This document shows, piece by piece, positions 8,116-14,755 of a DNA stretch of 14,755 bases. Each line of letters starts with the position of its first letter. The first letter of the stretch is position 1. Source of the stretch: Candidatus Equinaster intestinalis (GTDB lineage: Bacteria > Bacillota_A > Clostridia > Oscillospirales > Acutalibacteraceae). Below the pieces are notes generated by a model. That model was not told where the DNA came from. It did no database searches and worked only from the letters and a program-made list of their open reading frames with translations. Location: assembly GCA_018065375.1 (NCBI GenBank), contig JAGHTJ010000061.1:1-14755 (forward strand), given 5' to 3'. The position numbers and the translations under genes are program-made.

Positions 8116-9312
8116 ATGAAAAAATTTCTAAAAAGACGTACCGATTTATCAAATGAAGAAAACATAATATATATTGCGGCTGTAAGTGTATTCTTACCAT
8201 TTCAAATCACTATCCTCTCAATAGTGGTATTGGGGCTCTACGTTTTGCTGAACAAAAAAACGCGGGCTCTTGCCATTTCGGTTACCGGCTGGTTTCTTCC
8301 GCCGGTTTTTACCCTGTTTTCTTCCTGCGTGGCGCTCGCTTATAAGAACTACCTCGGCTTTGCCGCCTCGCTCGGATTTTTCCTTATTGTTACTCTCGAG
8401 CGTTTCTTCCGCGCGATAATGAACCGCGAGCTTTTTGAGCGCACATTAAATCTGTGTTGTGTTACCTCGTTATTCGCGGTTTTAGTAACAATAATCGAAA
8501 AGCTTATTCATTTTTCGGATATATGGTATCGTTGCAGCGGTGATTTGTTCGACAATCAGGCTCTGTCCTTCTACGGTCACGCGAACTACCTCGGCTCGAT
8601 TATGGCGGCATCAATTCTTATTTGCGCCTACAAGGTTGTAGTTATTAAGGAATCCAAAAAATACTACTACCTCATAGCGATTGCCAATGCTACCGCAATG
8701 CTTCTTACCGAAAGTATGTTTGCCTGGATTGAGGTATTTATCGGTCTTTCGATTTTACTGCTTTTGGCGCGCCGTCATCAGTTATTGGGCATACTCTTTA
8801 TTGTAACCGCATTCGGCGGATTTCTGCTTTACACCGTGCCCGAAATTTTCCCGCGCACCGCGCATATTGACGGTACATTTAACAGCCGTGTTGAAATATG
8901 GGACCTTGCAATTACTGCGATTAAGGAAAACTTCCTTGTAGGAAAAGGATTTTTCTCCTTTAAGATGATTCGTCCCGAGCACGTACACACCCATAATATT
9001 CTCTTCGATTTTCTGCTCAATTTCGGTATACTCGGCTCGATTATGCTTTTTGCAATGCTCTTTATAATTTGTCAGAAATTGGTGCTGTGCAAAAACTTTC
9101 TGCGAAAAAGCGGCGTAACCTATTTGATTCTTTCTCTTTCCTGCGCCGTACTTATTCATTCCATTACGGATATGACCGTCTTCTGGCTTCAAACCGCTCT
9201 GCTTTATTCGGTTGTTTTGAGCGGACTCGGTGCAGAGGAGCAGGTTTTATATAAAATTTTCAAAAATAAAAAACAGACTCAAACCATAGAGGAGGGCTTT
9301 AAGAATGTCTGA
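8116..9312 (+). CDS. O-antigen ligase / Wzy-polymerase-like polytopic membrane protein
   Basis: This 398-residue protein has about ten hydrophobic helices. Its layout is that of the O-antigen ligase/polymerase superfamily (Wzy_C type). The family hallmark is a long outward-facing loop before the last helices. Here it holds SRVEIWDLAITAIKEN starting at 257 (Arg258), then GKGFFSF and the histidine-rich HVHTHN at 289-294, leading into FDFLLNFGILG. Members transfer or polymerise undecaprenyl-linked glycans at the outer face of the membrane. In a Gram-positive the product might be a capsule, a wall polysaccharide or a glycosylated surface protein; nothing here tells which. No glycosyltransferases, flippase or sugar-nucleotide genes are adjacent, which is unusual for this class. 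GGAG (8106-8109) is six bases before ATG 8116. The 3' end overlaps metG by 8 bases. The superfamily call is fairly firm; substrate is unknown. Confidence 0.75.
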   Translation: MKKFLKRRTDLSNEENIIYIAAVSVFLPFQITILSIVVLGLYVLLNKKTRALAISVTGWFLPPVFTLFSSCVALAYKNYLGFAASLGFFLIVTLERFFRAIMNRELFERTLNLCCVTSLFAVLVTIIEKLIHFSDIWYRCSGDLFDNQALSFYGHANYLGSIMAASILICAYKVVVIKESKKYYYLIAIANATAMLLTESMFAWIEVFIGLSILLLLARRHQLLGILFIVTAFGGFLLYTVPEIFPRTAHIDGTFNSRVEIWDLAITAIKENFLVGKGFFSFKMIRPEHVHTHNILFDFLLNFGILGSIMLFAMLFIICQKLVLCKNFLRKSGVTYLILSLSCAVLIHSITDMTVFWLQTALLYSVVLSGLGAEEQVLYKIFKNKKQTQTIEEGFKNV

Positions 9313-11218
9313 AAACAATAAATTTTACATTACAACCGCCATCGCCTACACTTCCCGCAAGCCGCATATCGGCAACTCATACGATATAGTTCTTGCCGAT
9401 ATGATAGCAAGATACAAGCGTATGTTAGGGTATGATGTGTATTTTATGACGGGCTCGGACGAGCACGGTCAAAAAATCGAGGAATGCGCCAAGGAGGCAG
9501 GCATTACACCCAAAGAATATGTTGATAAGGTTTCGGCACAGATAAAAGAGGTTTGGGATAGTCTCAATGTTACCTACAACCGCTTTATCCGCACCACCGA
9601 TGACGACCATGTTGACGCCGTTAAAAAGATTTTCAAAAGGCTTTACGAGCAGGACGATATATATAAGGGCTATTACGAGGGAAAATACTGTGTTCCCTGC
9701 GAATCCTTCTTCACCCCTTCACAGCTTATTGACGGCAAATGTCCCGATTGCGGCAGAGATGTTATAGACTCCAAGGAGGAAGCATATTTCCTGCGCCTCG
9801 GCAAATATCAGGATAAACTGCTTAAATACTATGAGGATAACCCCGATTTCATAAAACCCGAATCAAGAAAGAACGAAATGATTAACAACTTCCTTAAACC
9901 CGGTCTTTCGGATTTGTGTGTTTCACGTTCATCTTTTTCTTGGGGTATTCCGATAGAATTTGACGAAGGTCACATCATCTATGTTTGGATTGACGCCCTT
10001 TCAAACTACATCACCGGTGTAGGCTACAATCCGGACGGCAGCAGTGAGCTCTACAAAAAAGAATGGCCGGCTGATTTACACGTTATCGGCAAGGATATAG
10101 TTCGTTTCCACACCATTTACTGGCCGATTATTTTGCTGGCGCTCGGCGAGCCGCTTCCCAAGCAGGTGCTCGGTCACCCGTGGGTACTTTTCGGCGAAGA
10201 CAAGATGAGTAAATCAAAGGGCAATGTAATTTATGCAGACGAGCTTGCAAAACATTTCGGAATTGATGCGGTAAGATATTATCTGCTATCCGAAATTCCC
10301 TATGCGCAGGACGGAAGCATTACCTACGAAACATTCATAAATCGTTTTAACAGCGATTTGGCAAACACGCTGGGTAATCTCGTAAACAGAAGCGTTGCTA
10401 TGACGAATAAGTATTTCGGCGGCAAGGTTGCCTTTAAAGAGGAGCTTCTTGACGATACCGACCGTGATTTAATCGACACCGCCAACGAAACCGTAAGCCG
10501 CTACTATGAGCTTATGGACACCTATCACAATGCCGATGCCGTAGAAGTTATTATGAACTTCGCAAAGCGTTGCAACAAGTATATTGATGAAACCGCCCCC
10601 TGGCTTCTCGCAAAGGACGAGGAGAAAAAGGCGCGTCTTGAGGCGGTGCTTTATAACCTGCTTGAATCCATACGTATTTTGGGACTTTTGCTCACCCCCA
10701 TCATTCCCAACGGCGCAGAAAAAATACTTGAGCAGATAAATTCAAAAACAAGTGAAATTAAATTCTTTGAGCAGAGCTCCTACGAGGTAAACGAGGCGGT
10801 AGCTTTGTTCCAGAGAATCGACACCGAAAAGGTACTCGAAGAAATCGCAAAGGAAAAGGAAGAAGCGGCAAAGGCGGAAAACACCGTTACCTTGAACGAA
10901 ATCAGCATTGATGATTTTGCAAAGGTTGAGCTTATTACCGCAAAAATCACCGCCTGCGAGCCTGTTCCGAAAGCCAAAAAGCTTTTAAAGCTTACCCTTG
11001 ATGACGGCTCGGGCAAGCCGAGAACGGTAGCTTCGGGAATTGCAAAATGGTACAAGCTCGAGGATTTAACCGGCCACACCATAATTCTCGTTTCAAACTT
11101 AAAGCCCGCAACACTCTGCGGAGTTGTCTCCGAGGGTATGATTTTGGCGGCTGATGTAGGCGAGGACGCCAAGGTTATATTTGCCGATGATATTCCGGCA
11201 GGCAGTAAGATAAGATAA
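9305..11218 (+). CDS. metG: Methionine--tRNA ligase
   Basis: This class I synthetase charges tRNA-Met and initiator tRNA. At 637 residues it is the dimeric type with a C-terminal tRNA-binding domain. The HIGH signature reads HIGN (21-24) in SRKPHIGNSYDIV. TGSDEHGQKIEE follows. Four zinc-type cysteines sit in the connective insert (Cys129, Cys132, Cys146, Cys149), and KMSKS is at 300-304. The anticodon-binding helical domain follows, then a charged linker. From about residue 531 there is an EMAP/Trbp111-like OB fold (KVELITAKITACEPVPKAKK, ending PAGSKIR). GGAGGG (9291-9296) lies eight bases before the ATG, inside the end of the preceding gene, which it overlaps by 8 bases. The stop overlaps the tatD start by one base. 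The metG-tatD pairing is common in Firmicutes. No T-box leader is visible, as expected for an internal operon gene. Confidence 0.97.
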   Translation: MSENNKFYITTAIAYTSRKPHIGNSYDIVLADMIARYKRMLGYDVYFMTGSDEHGQKIEECAKEAGITPKEYVDKVSAQIKEVWDSLNVTYNRFIRTTDDDHVDAVKKIFKRLYEQDDIYKGYYEGKYCVPCESFFTPSQLIDGKCPDCGRDVIDSKEEAYFLRLGKYQDKLLKYYEDNPDFIKPESRKNEMINNFLKPGLSDLCVSRSSFSWGIPIEFDEGHIIYVWIDALSNYITGVGYNPDGSSELYKKEWPADLHVIGKDIVRFHTIYWPIILLALGEPLPKQVLGHPWVLFGEDKMSKSKGNVIYADELAKHFGIDAVRYYLLSEIPYAQDGSITYETFINRFNSDLANTLGNLVNRSVAMTNKYFGGKVAFKEELLDDTDRDLIDTANETVSRYYELMDTYHNADAVEVIMNFAKRCNKYIDETAPWLLAKDEEKKARLEAVLYNLLESIRILGLLLTPIIPNGAEKILEQINSKTSEIKFFEQSSYEVNEAVALFQRIDTEKVLEEIAKEKEEAAKAENTVTLNEISIDDFAKVELITAKITACEPVPKAKKLLKLTLDDGSGKPRTVASGIAKWYKLEDLTGHTIILVSNLKPATLCGVVSEGMILAADVGEDAKVIFADDIPAGSKIR

Positions 11219-11982
11219 TGGCGGGCAGAATTTTCGATACACACGCTCATTATTACGATGAAAAATTTGACGGACTGCGCGATAATATCATTTGTGAGCT
11301 CGAAAATTCGGCTGTATGCGGCGTTATAAACTGCGGCATAAATATTGAAACCTCAATACAATGCGCCGAATATGCCGAAAATAATGAGCTTTTTTATGCA
11401 GCGGTAGGCTATCACCCCGAAGAAATAACCGATAAAACTTTTTTTGAAAGAGAAAAGCTGGTTATGCTTGCCGAAAAAAGAAAAGTAGTTGCCATAGGTG
11501 AAATCGGTCTTGATTATTATTGGAGTACCGAATTCAAACAAAATCAGATTGATTTTTTTATAAAACAGCTGGAATTGGCAAACGAGCTTGATATGCCGGT
11601 AATTATTCACGACAGAGAGGCTCACGGTGATACACTTTCCATTGTTTCAAAGCACAAACCGAAGGGTGTTATGCACTGCTTTTCGGGAAGCCGTGAAACC
11701 GCAAACGAAATAATAAAGCTCGGTATGTATATCGGAATCGGCGGCTGCTTAACCTTTAAAAATTCAAAAAAATTAAGAGAAACAGCCGAAAAAATTCCGC
11801 TTGAGCGAATACTCCTAGAAACCGATGCGCCTTACATGGCGCCCGAGCCTCACCGCGGAAAAATAAACCGCTCGGATTACATTATTTTTGTGGCGCAAAA
11901 GCTCGCCGAAATAAAAAGCATAACGGTTGATGAGGTTTTAAAAACAACCGAAGCAAACGCCCGAACACTTTTTAATATATGA
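11218..11982 (+). CDS. tatD: TatD-family metal-dependent DNase/hydrolase
   Basis: This is a cytosolic TIM-barrel hydrolase of the TatD/YabD family. Characterised members are 3'-5' exonucleases acting on DNA or RNA ends. At 254 residues it is full length. Metal-binding residues are all present: His9 and His11 in FDTHAHYYD, Glu95 in AIGEIGLDYY, His131 in VIIHDREAHGD, His153 in MHCFSGS and Asp203 in LETDAPYM. The ATG shares its A with the final base of the metG stop (TAATG), which indicates translational coupling; only a weak ribosome site precedes it. The gene is followed by a strong terminator, so it closes the rlmB-to-tatD run. Members of this family are often encoded beside metG. The physiological substrate remains uncertain. 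Confidence 0.94.
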   Translation: MAGRIFDTHAHYYDEKFDGLRDNIICELENSAVCGVINCGINIETSIQCAEYAENNELFYAAVGYHPEEITDKTFFEREKLVMLAEKRKVVAIGEIGLDYYWSTEFKQNQIDFFIKQLELANELDMPVIIHDREAHGDTLSIVSKHKPKGVMHCFSGSRETANEIIKLGMYIGIGGCLTFKNSKKLRETAEKIPLERILLETDAPYMAPEPHRGKINRSDYIIFVAQKLAEIKSITVDEVLKTTEANARTLFNI

Positions 11983-11984
11983 AT

Positions 11985-12032
11985 AATCACCCCGCTTTTG
12001 CAAACAATAAGCATGAAAGCGGGGTGATTTTT
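11985..12032 (+). terminator. Rho-independent terminator after tatD
   Basis: A perfect 14-bp inverted repeat (11985-11998 with 12016-12029) encloses a 17-base loop and has a GC-rich core (CACCCCGC/GCGGGGTG). It is followed by a T run (12028-12032). It starts three bases after the tatD stop. The right arm also contains GGTGAT, which could serve as the ribosome binding site of the small frame at 12036. Confidence 0.88.
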
Positions 12033-12035
12033 ACC

Positions 12036-12149
12036 ATGGAGAATAAGGAACAGAACAAAAATTATCAGAACAAAAAAGAACAGAACGAGCAGAATAAAAA
12101 AGAACAGAACAAAAACGAAAATAAAAGCGAAAACAAAAACGAACAGTAA
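12036..12149 (+). CDS. Possible 37-residue Lys/Asn/Glu/Gln-rich small protein
   Basis: This is a short reading frame from ATG 12036 to TAA 12147-12149. Apart from Met, Tyr and Ser once each, it encodes only K, N, E and Q. Inside lies a tandem pair of eight residues, QNKKEQNE then QNKKEQNK. The two copies differ at one Asn codon only synonymously (AAC/AAT), which favours real coding, but low-complexity DNA can mimic this. A possible ribosome site (GGGGTGAT, ending at 12028) lies in the right arm of the tatD terminator hairpin. The distance from its GG core to the ATG is 11 bases, slightly long. I see no dedicated promoter, so expression would need terminator read-through. A bidirectional terminator follows 13 bases after the stop. 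Small hydrophilic K/N/Q-rich proteins occur widely in Clostridia, mostly without known role. It may not be expressed. Confidence 0.45.
   Translation: MENKEQNKNYQNKKEQNEQNKKEQNKNENKSENKNEQ
12066..12113 (+). repeat. Tandem 24-bp repeat (two copies) within the small frame
   Basis: Copies at 12066-12089 and 12090-12113 both begin CAGAA and share AAAAAAGAACAGAAC. They differ at one third-codon position (C/T) and at the final codon (GAG/AAA). The period is a multiple of three, so the reading frame is kept. Confidence 0.75.
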
Positions 12150-12162
12150 AATCGCATAAAGC

Positions 12163-12188
12163 AAAAGCACCCGAAATCGGGTGCTTTT
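12163..12188. terminator. Bidirectional rho-independent terminator between small frame and ABC operon
   Basis: AAAAGCACCCG (12163-12173) pairs with CGGGTGCTTTT (12178-12188) around a four-base loop. Because the arms begin with A and end with T runs, it can act in both directions. It would end plus-strand read-through past tatD and the small frame, and it would end the minus-strand ABC operon just after the ATPase stop at 12196. Confidence 0.85.
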
Positions 12189-12195
12189 AAATTCT

Positions 12196-12939
12196 TTATA
12201 AAACCTTGGAAAGGAAATCCTTAAGACGCGGAGATTTTGGGTTTCCGAAAAATTCTTCGGGAGGAGCTTCCTCCTGGATAATACCCTCATCAATGAATAC
12301 TACCCTGCTTGCTACCTCGCGGGCAAATCCCATTTCGTGGGTTACAACCGCCATGGTCATACCCTCGTTTGCCAGCTCCTTCATAACCTCAAGTACCTCC
12401 CCTACCATTTCGGGGTCAAGCGCACTTGTGGGTTCATCGAAAAGCATTACATCGGGATTCATCGCCAGCGCGCGGACTATCGCAACACGCTGTTTTTGTC
12501 CGCCGGAGAGCTGATTGGGATAGGAGTCTGCACGGTCCTTAAGTCCTACCCTATCGAGTAATTCGAGCGCCTTTGCTTCGGCTTCTGCCTTGGGAATTCC
12601 CAAAAGCTTCATCGGAGCCAGAGTCATATTCTTAAGAATTGTCATATGCGGGAAAAGGTTGAACTGCTGAAAAACCATACCCATTTTCTGGCGGTGAACA
12701 TTTATATTTACATCGGGGTCGGTAATATCCACACCCTCAAGATAAATTTTGCCGCCGGTAGGTTCTTCGAGGCGGTTAAGGCAACGCAAAAAGGTTGATT
12801 TGCCCGAGCCCGAGGGGCCGATAATTACAAGAACTTCACCCTTTTTAAGCTCGGTATCTATACCCCTTAAAACCTTATGCTCGCCAAAGGCCTTTTGCAG
12901 GTTTTCCACCTTTATCAAAACTTCGTTATCAGTGGTCAC
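12196..12939 (-). CDS. Polar amino-acid ABC transporter, ATP-binding protein (GlnQ/HisP type)
   Basis: This is the cytosolic ATPase that powers the importer encoded by the two upstream genes. It has 247 residues with every ABC element: Walker A GPSGSGKS (41-48), Q-loop Gln91, signature LSGGQ (144-148), Walker B VMLFDEP (164-170, catalytic Glu169) and the switch His in [23 protein letters not shown] and the overall length are typical of the GlnQ/HisP/ArtP subfamily for polar amino acids. The start is GTG 12939, which overlaps the permease stop by 11 bases. AGAGG inside the permease end is about ten bases upstream, which implies translational coupling. The gene is last in the operon and a bidirectional terminator follows immediately. 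The amino acid imported cannot be told from this subunit. Confidence 0.95.
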   Translation of the reverse strand: MTTDNEVLIKVENLQKAFGEHKVLRGIDTELKKGEVLVIIGPSGSGKSTFLRCLNRLEEPTGGKIYLEGVDITDPDVNINVHRQKMGMVFQQFNLFPHMTILKNMTLAPMKLLGIPKAEAEAKALELLDRVGLKDRADSYPNQLSGGQKQRVAIVRALAMNPDVMLFDEPTSALDPEMVGEVLEVMKELANEGMTMAVVTHEMGFAREVASRVVFIDEGIIQEEAPPEEFFGNPKSPRLKDFLSKVL

Positions 12940-13708
12940 TCTTTCTCAACCTCTTTTCCAAAATGGCAAGCAATTTTGTAAGAACGATTACCATTACAAG
13001 ATAAATTATCGCAAGACTTATATAGGGCACGTATGCCTGATAGGTCTTACTTACGATATTCTGCGCCTGCTTGGTAACATCGCGAAGAGCGATTACCGAA
13101 ACGAGCGAGGTATCCTTAAGAAGTGTTATCATTTCGTTACCGAGAGCCGGAAGTATATTCTTTATGGCCTGCGGAATTATGATATACCACATCGTTTGAA
13201 CATAATTAAGACCGAGTGAACGGCCCGCCTCACTCTGCCCCGCACTTATCGACATAAGTCCCGAGCGGGCAATTTCGGCAACATAAGCACCCGAATTTAT
13301 GCCGAGCGTTACGATACCGCAGGCAATGGTTGCCGAATCGGTTTTCGGAACCATAATTACAAAGCCCATAATAAGAAGCTGAACCATCATAGGTGTACCT
13401 CTTATAACGGTAAGATAAATCACACATATACGGTTTAATATTCTTATGATAATCGGCGGCTTTTTAACGGTATACGAATCGTTTGCCGTGCGCACTATCG
13501 CCACCAAAAGACCGAGAACTATACCGATTGCCAAAGCACCAACGGTAACTATCAAGGTTATTTTAAGTCCATCGGTGAAAAGCTTCCAACGGTCTTGAAA
13601 AATAAATGTTTGGTAGAACTGGAAGCAGACGGTTTGCAACCATTCCGGAAGCTTTCCGAGCCAACTCGGCACCGTTTGTATCCATTGTTCAAATGTAAGA
13701 AATCCCAA
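12929..13708 (-). CDS. Polar amino-acid ABC transporter, permease (HisM/GlnP type)
   Basis: This is the membrane-spanning subunit, expected to act as a homodimer. From the chosen start it has 259 residues. A Trp-rich amphipathic N-terminal segment of about 45 residues precedes the core ([16 protein letters not shown]). The core carries [25 protein letters not shown] and the cytoplasmic EAA loop [20 protein letters not shown] (starting about 161) that docks to the ATPase. A final helix precedes KRLRKSDH. The start is uncertain. There is no in-frame ATG near the N-terminus. TTG 13708 has AGGTG five bases upstream, while TTG 13726, which would add six residues, has no ribosome site. The gene follows the lipoprotein gene after a hairpin and overlaps the ATPase gene by 11 bases. 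Family assignment is firm; substrate is not readable. Confidence 0.93.
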   Translation of the reverse strand: MGFLTFEQWIQTVPSWLGKLPEWLQTVCFQFYQTFIFQDRWKLFTDGLKITLIVTVGALAIGIVLGLLVAIVRTANDSYTVKKPPIIIRILNRICVIYLTVIRGTPMMVQLLIMGFVIMVPKTDSATIACGIVTLGINSGAYVAEIARSGLMSISAGQSEAGRSLGLNYVQTMWYIIIPQAIKNILPALGNEMITLLKDTSLVSVIALRDVTKQAQNIVSKTYQAYVPYISLAIIYLVMVIVLTKLLAILEKRLRKSDH

Positions 13709-13737
13709 ACCTGCACCTGCTTTCAAAAATGAGAATT

Positions 13738-13760
13738 CGGGGGCGGCAAAGCCGTCCCCG
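13738..13760 (-). other. Intercistronic hairpin between substrate-binding-protein and permease genes
   Basis: CGGGGGCGGC (13738-13747) faces GCCGTCCCCG (13751-13760) across a three-base loop. This gives a 10-bp GC-rich stem with a single A-C mismatch in the minus-strand RNA. No run of U follows directly, so it is probably not a full terminator. In solute-binding-protein operons such hairpins often protect the upstream message or cause partial termination, so that the binding protein outnumbers the membrane parts. That role is inferred here. Confidence 0.6.
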
Positions 13761-13781
13761 TAAAATAATCGCTGTTTTTAA

Positions 13782-14522
13782 TTATTCGGCTTTAATGTAT
13801 TTAGCTACAATTTTATCAATGCTGCCGTCTGCCTTAAGCTCTGCAAGAGCCTTGTTTACCTTTTCAAGCAGCTCGGTATTGTTCTTTGCGATTGCGATTG
13901 CATAATCTTCAACGGTGTATTCGGTATCAAGAATTTTAAGACCGGCATTAGAAGCAACAAAGTTCTTTGCAGGCTCGTTATCAATTACAACACAGTCTAC
14001 CTGACCGTTCTGCAAAGCGGCAACTGCCAATGCGCCGTTCTGATACTGCTTAACATGGTCTTCACCGTAATCGCCGGTACAATAAATATCACCGGTTGTA
14101 CCCGACTGAACACCTATAATATGCTCGCCCATATTATCAAGTGTTATTGAAGAACCCTCTTTAACTATAATTACCTGGATACCGGTAGCATAGCTGTCAG
14201 AAAAGTTTACCGACTGCTTTCTTTCATCGGTAACGGTCATACCGGCGAGAACCATATCTATTGAGCCGCCCGAAACCGCAGTAATAAGTGATTCAAATTC
14301 CATATCCTTAATGGTAAGCTTCATTCCGAGTTTACCGGCAATAGCCTCTGCTATTTCAGCATCAATACCGATAACCTTGCCGCTATCATCAACCATTTCA
14401 TAGGGCGGGAAAGCGGGGTTTGTACCCATAACGAGCTCGGGAAGATTTTCTTCCTTTGAGCAACCTGCAAAGCAGGCAACTACCATAAGCAAACATAAAA
14501 CCAATGCTACAATTTTTTTCAT
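13782..14522 (-). CDS. Polar amino-acid ABC transporter, substrate-binding lipoprotein
   Basis: This is an extracellular lipid-anchored binding protein that captures an amino acid and delivers it to the permease. It has 246 residues. The signal peptide MKKIVALVLCLLMVVACFAG is followed by the lipobox cysteine Cys21. The mature part is a family 3 solute-binding fold: LVMGTNPAFPPYEM, IGIDAEIAEAIAGKLG, the SLITAVSGGSIDMVLAGM stretch, and TDERKQSVNFSDSY with Arg101, the residue expected to hold the ligand carboxylate. QSGTTGD and a conserved VVIDNEPA segment complete the site. These motifs fit polar or basic amino acids; the exact ligand is not decidable by eye. ATG 14522 has a strong GGAGGAG (14531-14537) eight bases upstream and a good promoter. 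It is first in the operon, before the hairpin and permease. Confidence 0.95.
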   Translation of the reverse strand: MKKIVALVLCLLMVVACFAGCSKEENLPELVMGTNPAFPPYEMVDDSGKVIGIDAEIAEAIAGKLGMKLTIKDMEFESLITAVSGGSIDMVLAGMTVTDERKQSVNFSDSYATGIQVIIVKEGSSITLDNMGEHIIGVQSGTTGDIYCTGDYGEDHVKQYQNGALAVAALQNGQVDCVVIDNEPAKNFVASNAGLKILDTEYTVEDYAIAIAKNNTELLEKVNKALAELKADGSIDKIVAKYIKAE

Positions 14523-14554
14523 AATAAATTCTCCTCCAAAAATGAACTACCCAT

Positions 14555-14583
14555 ATAATAGCACAAATTGCATTAAAATTCAA
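14555..14583 (-). promoter_or_regulatory. Promoter of the amino-acid ABC transporter operon
   Basis: On the minus strand a TTGAAT -35 box (14583-14578) and a TATTAT -10 box (14560-14555) are separated by 17 bases. A TGC directly before the hexamer makes an extended -10. The start of transcription would be near 14548, leaving a short leader of about 25 bases that contains only the ribosome binding site. There is no room for a riboswitch, so control, if any, should act at the DNA level. Confidence 0.75.
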
Positions 14584-14665
14584 GTGTTTTGCAAAAAAAT
14601 GAGAAAATTTATTGAAAATATGCAAAAAATTAACAAAAATCAAACGATTTATGCAACTTTTTGCA
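14569..14665. promoter_or_regulatory. Cluster of phased TGCA motifs upstream of and within the ABC operon promoter; possible operator array
   Basis: Five TGCA cores lie at 14569, 14590, 14621, 14652 and 14662. Their centres are 21, 31, 31 and 10 bases apart, close to whole DNA turns. Two are inside larger palindromes: TTTTGCAAAA (14587-14596), directly upstream of the -35 box, and ATGCAA-CTTT-TTGCAT (14651-14666). The surrounding DNA is otherwise A/T-rich. This could bind a multimeric repressor or activator on one face of the helix. The regulator is unknown. Confidence 0.35.
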
Positions 14666-14695
14666 TATTTCATTATCATATACAGAAATCCCCTA

Positions 14696-14733
14696 TTGCC
14701 TTTCTTGAGGGATTGTGGTAAAGTAAATATGTT
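14696..14733 (+). promoter_or_regulatory. Weak candidate divergent promoter pointing out of the window
   Basis: Two overlapping readings exist on the plus strand: TTGAGG (14705-14710) with TATGTT (14728-14733), 17 bases apart, and TTGCCT (14696-14701) with TAAAGT (14719-14724), also 17 apart and with a TGG before the -10. Neither is strong. They would serve a gene beyond base 14755. I see no gene in 14523-14755. Confidence 0.25.
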
Positions 14734-14755
14734 ATTGTTTATTTCAGTATTATAT

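Noticed and set aside
14606..14620. CodY-box-like AATTTATTGAAAATA upstream of the ABC operon
   Set aside because: It has three mismatches to AATTTTCWGAAAATT, two of them near the centre, in DNA that is mostly A and T. Chance resemblance is likely, so it is not listed as a site.
14687..14714. AATCCC...GGGATT inverted repeat near the right edge as a terminator
   Set aside because: The arms are only six bases with a loop of about 16 and no adjacent T run. It is too weak to support, and there is no upstream gene in that orientation.

Overview
The window looks like a chromosomal segment from a low-to-moderate GC Gram-positive bacterium of the class Clostridia. An Oscillospiraceae/Ruminococcaceae-type gut anaerobe is my best guess. 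The reasons are strong GGAG-type ribosome binding sites, free use of TTG and GTG starts, AT-rich intergenic DNA with sigma-A-like promoters, a Firmicutes-style dnaE-pfkA neighbourhood, a lipoprotein-dependent amino-acid ABC transporter, and an MscL with a C-terminal zinc ribbon. There is no rRNA, tRNA, insertion sequence, CRISPR array or phage gene, and no gene-free stretch longer than 300 bases.

Layout, left to right. (1) The 3' end of dnaE (1-681), then a promoter overlapping its stop codon that drives pfkA-alr-mscL (740-3345). This unit joins glycolysis, D-alanine supply for peptidoglycan and osmotic protection, and it ends at a strong bidirectional terminator (3361-3398). (2) Convergent eno (enolase) on the minus strand. 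(3) A divergent AT-rich intergenic region with an extended -10 promoter for a plus-strand run: rlmB, an 844-residue membrane protein, an O-antigen-ligase-like polytopic protein, metG and tatD (4770-11982). The last three genes overlap or nearly touch, so co-transcription and translational coupling are likely. (4) A terminator, a 37-codon Lys/Asn/Glu/Gln-only reading frame with an internal 24-bp repeat, and a second, bidirectional terminator. (5) A minus-strand polar amino-acid ABC transporter operon (lipoprotein, permease, ATPase; 14522 to 12196). It has a good promoter and an upstream region carrying phased TGCA motifs.

The most unusual item is the 844-residue protein at 5567-8101. Its 4+2+2 membrane topology and its recognisable but degraded segments match heavy-metal (P1B) P-type ATPases. 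Every catalytic signature I looked for is missing: DKTGT, TGES, the HP motif, the GDGxND hinge and the CPC metal site. The frame is intact, so this appears to be a maintained pseudo-ATPase carrying a roughly 300-residue disordered N-terminal tail. It sits directly upstream of a surface-polysaccharide-type membrane enzyme in a housekeeping operon. I know of no named family for it and its function is open.
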